From Paracoccaceae bacterium (GTDB taxonomy: Bacteria; Pseudomonadota; Alphaproteobacteria; Rhodobacterales; Rhodobacteraceae), in NCBI GenBank assembly GCA_015485015.1, contig WFUK01000039.1, positions 1-7,084 of the forward strand: a stretch of 7,084 nucleotides of DNA. The letters are read 5' to 3'. Within the stretch, counting starts at the first letter, position 1. Every line of letters starts with the position of its first letter. The translations under genes and the position numbers were made by a program. The notes under the pieces are model-generated. The model saw only the letters and a program-made list of their open reading frames with translations. It did no database searches and was not told the DNA's origin. Of this stretch, positions 5,069 to 7,084 are shown in pieces.

Positions 5069-7084
5069 ATGGCGCTGGGACGACGCGGAAACGGGCAAGC
5101 GCCGCCCAATATCTGGCCGGGATTCGTAGATGCGATGACCGCGCTTTTGCTGGTTTTGTTTTTTGTCATCAGCATATTTATGATCGTTCAATTTGTGCTA
5201 TCCGAAACGATTTCGGATCAGGATAACGAGCTAAGCGCGCTGTCAGAGCAGGTGGCGGGTCTGGCCGATGCGCTGGGGCTGGAGCAATCGGTCTCGCGCG
5301 GGCTAAACCGGCAGATCGGCGAATTGAATAGCGCCTTGAGTGATGCCGAAAGCCAAAGCACATCGCAGGCGGCGCTGATCGCAACCCTGACCCGCCAACG
5401 CGACAGCCTGCAAATCCAGGCGCAAAGCTCGGCCCAGCGGATCACCGCATTCGAGGCGCAAATGGCGGCCCTGATGGCGCAAAACCGCGCCTTGGACGAG
5501 GAGGTGGCGCAAGCCCAAGCTGCCACGATTGCCGAAATGGATGCCAAAGCCGCAACCGAGCTGGCTCTGGCGGCGGCGCGTAGCGAGGTGGATGCACAAG
5601 CCGAAGCTGCGCGGCTGGCTGCGGCCCGCACCGAAGCGCTGCGGGCGATGATTGCCGATCTTGAAACCAGCCAGAGCAACAGCGCCCGGCAAATATCGGA
5701 TATGCAAAACCAGATCGCCAGCGCCACACAGGCGCTCTTTCTGGCCGAAGCCGCCAAGCGCGAAGCCCAAACCAGCGCCACCACCCGCGCCGAGGAGATC
5801 ATCCGCCTGACCGCCGAGCGCGACGCCGCCCAAAGCCGGCTGGAGATCGCAGAGACCGATCTGGAAGAGGCCACCGGTGCATTGGGGGCCAGTCGCAGCG
5901 AGCAAATGTCGCAAGCCGTGGCCCTGCGCAACCAGATATCCGCCCTGACAGAGGCTCGCCGCGTGCTGGAGCAAGACCTGAACGCCGAGCAAATGGCGCG
6001 AATCGCGGTGTTGCAGCAATTATCGGAGGCGCAGGATCAAGCCAGCCAGACCGAAGCCGAAAAAGCCCGCCTGCAAGCGCTGCTGGCTGACCGCGACAAC
6101 GCCATCGCCGCCGCCGAGCTTACCTTGGCCGAGCGCGCCGCCGCCCTTAGCGAAGCCGAGCGCGGGCAGCTGGCCGAAGCCGCCGCCGCCGAAGCCCTGC
6201 GCGCCCGCCTCGCCAATGCGGATACCGAGCTAACCGCCATGACCCTTGCTTTGGAGGCCGAGCGCCAGCGCGCCGAAGACAGCCTGACCCAGCTCGCCGC
6301 CTTGCGCGCCGCCCAGCGCGAGGTCTCGGCGCTGGATGCCGATAACGCCCAGACCATTGCCAATCAGCAAATCGCCATTGCCGAAGCCCGGCGGCTGCTG
6401 GATCAGGAGAAATCCCAATCCGCCGATGCGCAGCGGCAAATAGAATTGCTCAATCAGCAAACCGCCGCTTTGCGTCAGGAGCTAAACCAGCTGCAAGGCC
6501 TGCTGGATGCCTCGGCCGAGGCCGATAGCGAAGCGCAAATCCGCATCGAAACCCTCGGGGCGGATCTCAATACCGCGCTGGCCCGCGTCGCCGTTGAGGC
6601 CCGGGCCCGCGCCGCCGCAGAAAACCGCGAAAACCAGTTGCTGGCCGCCGAGGCCGCCAGGCTCGAGGCCGAAGCCCGTGACCTGCGCTCGTTCCGCTCG
6701 GAGTTTTTCGGGCGCATGCGAGAGGTGCTGGGCGGGCGCGAAGAGCTGCAAATCGTCGGCGATCGTTTTGTGTTTTCTTCCGAAGTGCTATTCGCGCCGG
6801 GCGCCGCAGCGCTCGGGCATGAGGGCGAAAAACAGCTTGCCGAACTCGCGAAGGTGATCCGCGAGCTGGAAGCGGAAATCCCTCCCGAAATCAACTGGAT
6901 TTTGCAAATCGAGGGCCATACCGACGCGACCGGCAACGCCAATGACAACTGGGCGCTATCCCAGGCGCGGGCGCTATCGGTGCTGCGCTATTTTATCGAT
7001 GTGGAAAACCTGCCGCCAGAGCATCTGTCTGCCGCCGGATTCGGGGAATTCCAGCCCATTGCCGAGGGCGATAGCCCCGAGGCC
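5069..7084 (+). CDS. MotB/TolR-like stator B subunit with long coiled coil and OmpA-like domain, partial
   Basis: The frame is open for 672 codons to the right edge, so the C-terminus is missing. A short basic cytoplasmic start leads to one membrane helix (about 19-43) beginning WPGFVDAMTALLLVLFF; D21 sits where MotB, TolR and ExbD carry the proton-binding aspartate. Residues from about 45 to 540 are an Ala/Glu/Gln/Arg-rich coiled coil, with no proline from residue 18 to 576. The last part, from about 560, is an OmpA/MotB-type peptidoglycan-binding domain: VLFAPGAAAL (573-582), then EGHTDATGNANDNWALSQAR (615-634), the canonical TD...N..LS..RA signature with D619 and R634. It stops shortly after GFGEFQPIA, so probably only a few tens of residues are lost. 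With the preceding gene it should form an ion-driven complex anchored to the wall. Annotation pipelines would likely call it an OmpA-family or peptidoglycan-binding protein. The cellular task is unknown. Confidence 0.88.
   Translation, partial: MALGRRGNGQAPPNIWPGFVDAMTALLLVLFFVISIFMIVQFVLSETISDQDNELSALSEQVAGLADALGLEQSVSRGLNRQIGELNSALSDAESQSTSQAALIATLTRQRDSLQIQAQSSAQRITAFEAQMAALMAQNRALDEEVAQAQAATIAEMDAKAATELALAAARSEVDAQAEAARLAAARTEALRAMIADLETSQSNSARQISDMQNQIASATQALFLAEAAKREAQTSATTRAEEIIRLTAERDAAQSRLEIAETDLEEATGALGASRSEQMSQAVALRNQISALTEARRVLEQDLNAEQMARIAVLQQLSEAQDQASQTEAEKARLQALLADRDNAIAAAELTLAERAAALSEAERGQLAEAAAAEALRARLANADTELTAMTLALEAERQRAEDSLTQLAALRAAQREVSALDADNAQTIANQQIAIAEARRLLDQEKSQSADAQRQIELLNQQTAALRQELNQLQGLLDASAEADSEAQIRIETLGADLNTALARVAVEARARAAAENRENQLLAAEAARLEAEARDLRSFRSEFFGRMREVLGGREELQIVGDRFVFSSEVLFAPGAAALGHEGEKQLAELAKVIRELEAEIPPEINWILQIEGHTDATGNANDNWALSQARALSVLRYFIDVENLPPEHLSAAGFGEFQPIAEGDSPEA

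Noticed and set aside
5218..6019. Two long minus-strand open frames of about 237 residues inside the stator B gene
   Set aside because: They are antisense to an Ala/Glu/Arg-rich coiled-coil gene whose GCC/CGC/GAG codons rarely give stops on the other strand. Their translations are Ala/Ser/Arg- or Leu/Gly-rich with no family motif and no ribosome site.

Overview
This 7.1 kb window looks like chromosomal DNA from an alphaproteobacterium, most likely of the Rhodobacterales. The reasons are moderately high GC, a DUF2125-type envelope protein beside a gamma-glutamylcyclotransferase, a LysM/solute-binding fusion of a type I associate with that order, and a MotA/ExbB-like plus OmpA-like pair. These are family resemblances recognised by eye; no search was run. 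I see no tRNA, rRNA, CRISPR array, insertion sequence or phage gene.

Left part (1-2241): a DUF2125-type gene on the minus strand runs off the left edge. It diverges from a plus-strand ChaC-like gamma-glutamylcyclotransferase. That gene converges on a minus-strand secreted LysM plus solute-binding-like protein, and the two stop codons overlap inside one CTAG.

Middle (2242-3713): a minus-strand pair, QmcA-type SPFH/Band 7 protein followed 3 nt later by its usual partner, a short NfeD-family protein. The LysM gene lies downstream on the same strand but has a promoter candidate of its own: a perfect TATAAT preceded by a 7-4-7 direct repeat.

Right part (3714-7084): a 161 bp divergent intergenic region leads into two plus-strand genes with no spacer between them (TAAATG). 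The first is a four-helix MotA/TolQ/ExbB-type channel subunit with a long cytoplasmic tail. The second is a single-pass MotB/TolR-like subunit with a membrane aspartate, about 500 residues of proline-free coiled coil and a C-terminal OmpA-like peptidoglycan-binding domain; it is cut by the right edge. Together they look like an ion-driven, 5:2-type stator with an unusually long periplasmic arm. This pair is the most interesting item in the window. It resembles MotAB, TolQR and Zorya ZorAB in plan, but no dedicated effector gene is visible.

Most gene products here act in or on the envelope: inner-membrane scaffold (QmcA/NfeD), periplasmic wall-associated protein (LysM), anchored DUF2125 protein and stator. 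The cyclotransferase of glutathione turnover is the only clear cytosolic enzyme.
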